Origin: CBDDKZ01 sp965230415
GTDB taxonomy: Bacteria > Bacteroidota > Bacteroidia > Cytophagales > JAAEPT01
DNA length: 64,000 nucleotides
Direction: 5' to 3'
NCBI GenBank assembly: GCA_965230415.1
Contig: CBDDKZ010000003.1
Location: 62,001 to 126,000 of the forward strand
Part shown: positions 62,634 to 64,000 of the stretch, in pieces
How positions within the stretch are numbered: position 1 is the stretch's first letter
Layout of the letters: every line of letters begins with the position of its first letter
The notes under the pieces: generated by a model
Told to the model about the DNA's origin: nothing
Seen by the model: only the letters and a program-made list of their open reading frames with translations
Database searches by the model: none
Translations under genes and position numbers: made by a program

Positions 62634-64000
62634 ATGCAAAGATATAATATTTTGTGGGCCGACGATGAAATTGAGTTGTTAAAAGCGCACATAATGTTTT
62701 TAGAAGAGAAGGGGTATAACGTGACACCTGTTAATAGTGCGGTGGAAGCATTAGAAAGTGTTGATGAATCTAATTACGATGTAGTGTTTTTGGATGAAAA
62801 TATGCCTGGTATGTCTGGACTAGAGGCATTAAATGAGATAAAAAAGAAATTTCCCTCTATTCCTTGTGTGATGATTACCAAAAGCGAGGAAGAATATATT
62901 ATGGAAGAAGCAATTGGAGGTAAAATTTCTGATTATTTAATTAAGCCTTTAAATCCTAATCAGATTTTGTTATCGCTTAAGAAAATTTTAGACAAACAAC
63001 GTTTGGTTTCTGAGAAGACCAATGCTTCTTATCAGCGCGATTTTCAACAGATTAGTATGACGTATAACGACGTTATTGATCACGACGATTGGGTTAATGT
63101 GTACAAAAAACTAATCCACCACGAAATTGGGATTGAAGAAACAGAGCACAAAAGCATGAAAGAAGTGCTTGAAATGCAAAAAAGTGAAGCTAATAGTAAT
63201 TTTTGCCGCTTTGTAGAAGATAATTATGAAGATTGGATAAACAGAAATACAGAAGAAAGGCCTGTTTTTTCCCATGAATTAATGGATGAATATGTCTTTC
63301 CGCTTTTGGAAGAAGGAGACAAAGTATTCTTTATTGTAGTTGATAATTTAAGATTCGACCAATACAGGGTGTTGGAACCCTTTATCACCGATTATTTCAA
63401 TATAGAGAGTGAAGAAGTCTATTATTCCATCTTACCTACCACAACCGCTTATGCGAGAAACGCTATCTTTTCCGGGCTTACTCCCTTAGAAATGTCTAAA
63501 ATGTGTAAGGATATATGGAAGAGCGAAGAGGACGAGGGGGGCAAAAATAATCATGAGGAAGAATTTCTATTACGCCAAATTGATCGCAAAGGACTTCCAT
63601 ATAAAGCTTCTTATAATAAAGTACTAAATGTTGAAAAAGGAAATCAGCTGGTTGAAAGTTTCAATAACCTGATGGGCAATGATTTAAATTGTATTGTTTA
63701 CAACTTTGTTGATATGCTGTCACATGCACGCACAGATATGGCCATGATTAAAGAACTAGCCGGTGATGAAGCTGCCTATCGAACACTCACTAAATCCTGG
63801 TTTCTTCACTCTCCTTTTTATGATATATTGAAAAAAATCGCGGAAACAGACGCCAAAGTGCTTATATCTACAGATCATGGGACCATTCGTGTGAAAAGAC
63901 CCCATAAAATTATTGGTGATCGCAATACCAATACCAACTTGCGTTATAAGATGGGACGTAATCTGAATTATGAGGGTAAGAATATCTACGATGTTTCTGA
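62634..64000 (+). CDS. porX: PorX-type response regulator with PglZ domain (partial, runs off the window)
   Basis: The first 455 codons of a two-domain response regulator. Residues 1-120 are a receiver domain with the acidic pair Asp10/Asp11 (LWADDE), phosphorylation site Asp54 (VVFLDENMPG), Thr/Lys switch residues (MITKS, YLIKP). The C-terminal part is an alkaline phosphatase-fold PglZ domain (FFIVVDNLRFDQYRVL, ILPTTTAYARNAIFSGL, YNFVDMLSHAR, STDHGT). PorX controls T9SS genes together with PorY and the sigma factor SigP in Porphyromonas. Its stop lies beyond base 64000. It is divergent from the HD-lpx operon. Confidence 0.95.
   Translation, partial: MQRYNILWADDEIELLKAHIMFLEEKGYNVTPVNSAVEALESVDESNYDVVFLDENMPGMSGLEALNEIKKKFPSIPCVMITKSEEEYIMEEAIGGKISDYLIKPLNPNQILLSLKKILDKQRLVSEKTNASYQRDFQQISMTYNDVIDHDDWVNVYKKLIHHEIGIEETEHKSMKEVLEMQKSEANSNFCRFVEDNYEDWINRNTEERPVFSHELMDEYVFPLLEEGDKVFFIVVDNLRFDQYRVLEPFITDYFNIESEEVYYSILPTTTAYARNAIFSGLTPLEMSKMCKDIWKSEEDEGGKNNHEEEFLLRQIDRKGLPYKASYNKVLNVEKGNQLVESFNNLMGNDLNCIVYNFVDMLSHARTDMAMIKELAGDEAAYRTLTKSWFLHSPFYDILKKIAETDAKVLISTDHGTIRVKRPHKIIGDRNTNTNLRYKMGRNLNYEGKNIYDVS

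Overview
The window is chromosomal DNA of a Bacteroidota bacterium, probably of the order Cytophagales (the order is an inference). Three things support the phylum. Several secreted proteins end in type IX secretion system (T9SS) sorting domains. LpxC and FabZ are fused, and the lpx genes sit beside a PorX response regulator. Small families typical of the phylum occur (DUF4296, DUF3822, PorP/SprF, FecR with STN proteins, a 48-residue basic protein). Shine-Dalgarno sites are weak and TAnnTTTG-type promoters can be found. The DNA is AT-rich throughout. I see no rRNA, no CRISPR array and no prophage.

Layout. 0-7 kb: a secreted trypsin-like protease, a small exported protein, and a tandem pair of secreted proteins with Tyr-Asp-type repeats. 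7-11.3 kb: a compact nrfH-nrfA-ccsB-ccsA operon for nitrite reduction to ammonium with its own System II cytochrome c assembly genes. 12-18 kb: a secreted subtilase, a HugZ-like protein, a lipoprotein, a TPR membrane protein, GreB and an exported protein of unknown function. 18-22.4 kb is a scarred region: two 3'-end remnants of an elongation factor G gene, each with its downstream terminator or a decayed version of it, lie either side of a secreted M23 peptidase gene and a 5'-truncated ISNCY/IS1202-like transposase. 22-27 kb: a beta-barrel-like protein, an unusual two-glutaredoxin/thioredoxin-reductase fusion divergent from an AhpD-like gene, and several small genes. 27.2-27.85 kb: a four-helix-bundle (S23/Avd-like) gene bounded by 84-bp direct repeats next to tRNA-Arg(TCG). 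28-33 kb: a large secreted lectin-like protein, sucC, a CPBP protease and an RRM protein.

33-42 kb holds two cell-surface signalling loci. One is ECF sigma - FecR - STN protein with 14 short surface repeats. The other is ECF sigma - anti-sigma whose periplasmic part carries a SprB-like repeat and a gliding/T9SS-type C-terminal domain, divergent from a PorP/SprF homologue and a secreted protein with a similar C-terminal domain. The second is the best candidate for an undescribed system: a circuit that could sense T9SS traffic. 42-54 kb is mostly housekeeping: aldo/keto reductase, phosphodiesterase, OmpA protein, pyrE, coaD, three Nudix hydrolases in the wider region, and a DUF58-BatD-BatA-YggS-DUF423 operon. 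54-64 kb: a third ECF sigma factor with a small membrane protein, mutS2, and the cluster HD hydrolase - lpxD - lpxC/fabZ - lpxA - ABC ATPase, divergent from porX, which runs off the right end.

The T9SS theme links the window: at least six proteins carry type A-like sorting tails, two carry gliding-type domains, one is a PorP/SprF homologue, and PorX is the T9SS response regulator. All calls were made by reading the sequence; no database search was run.
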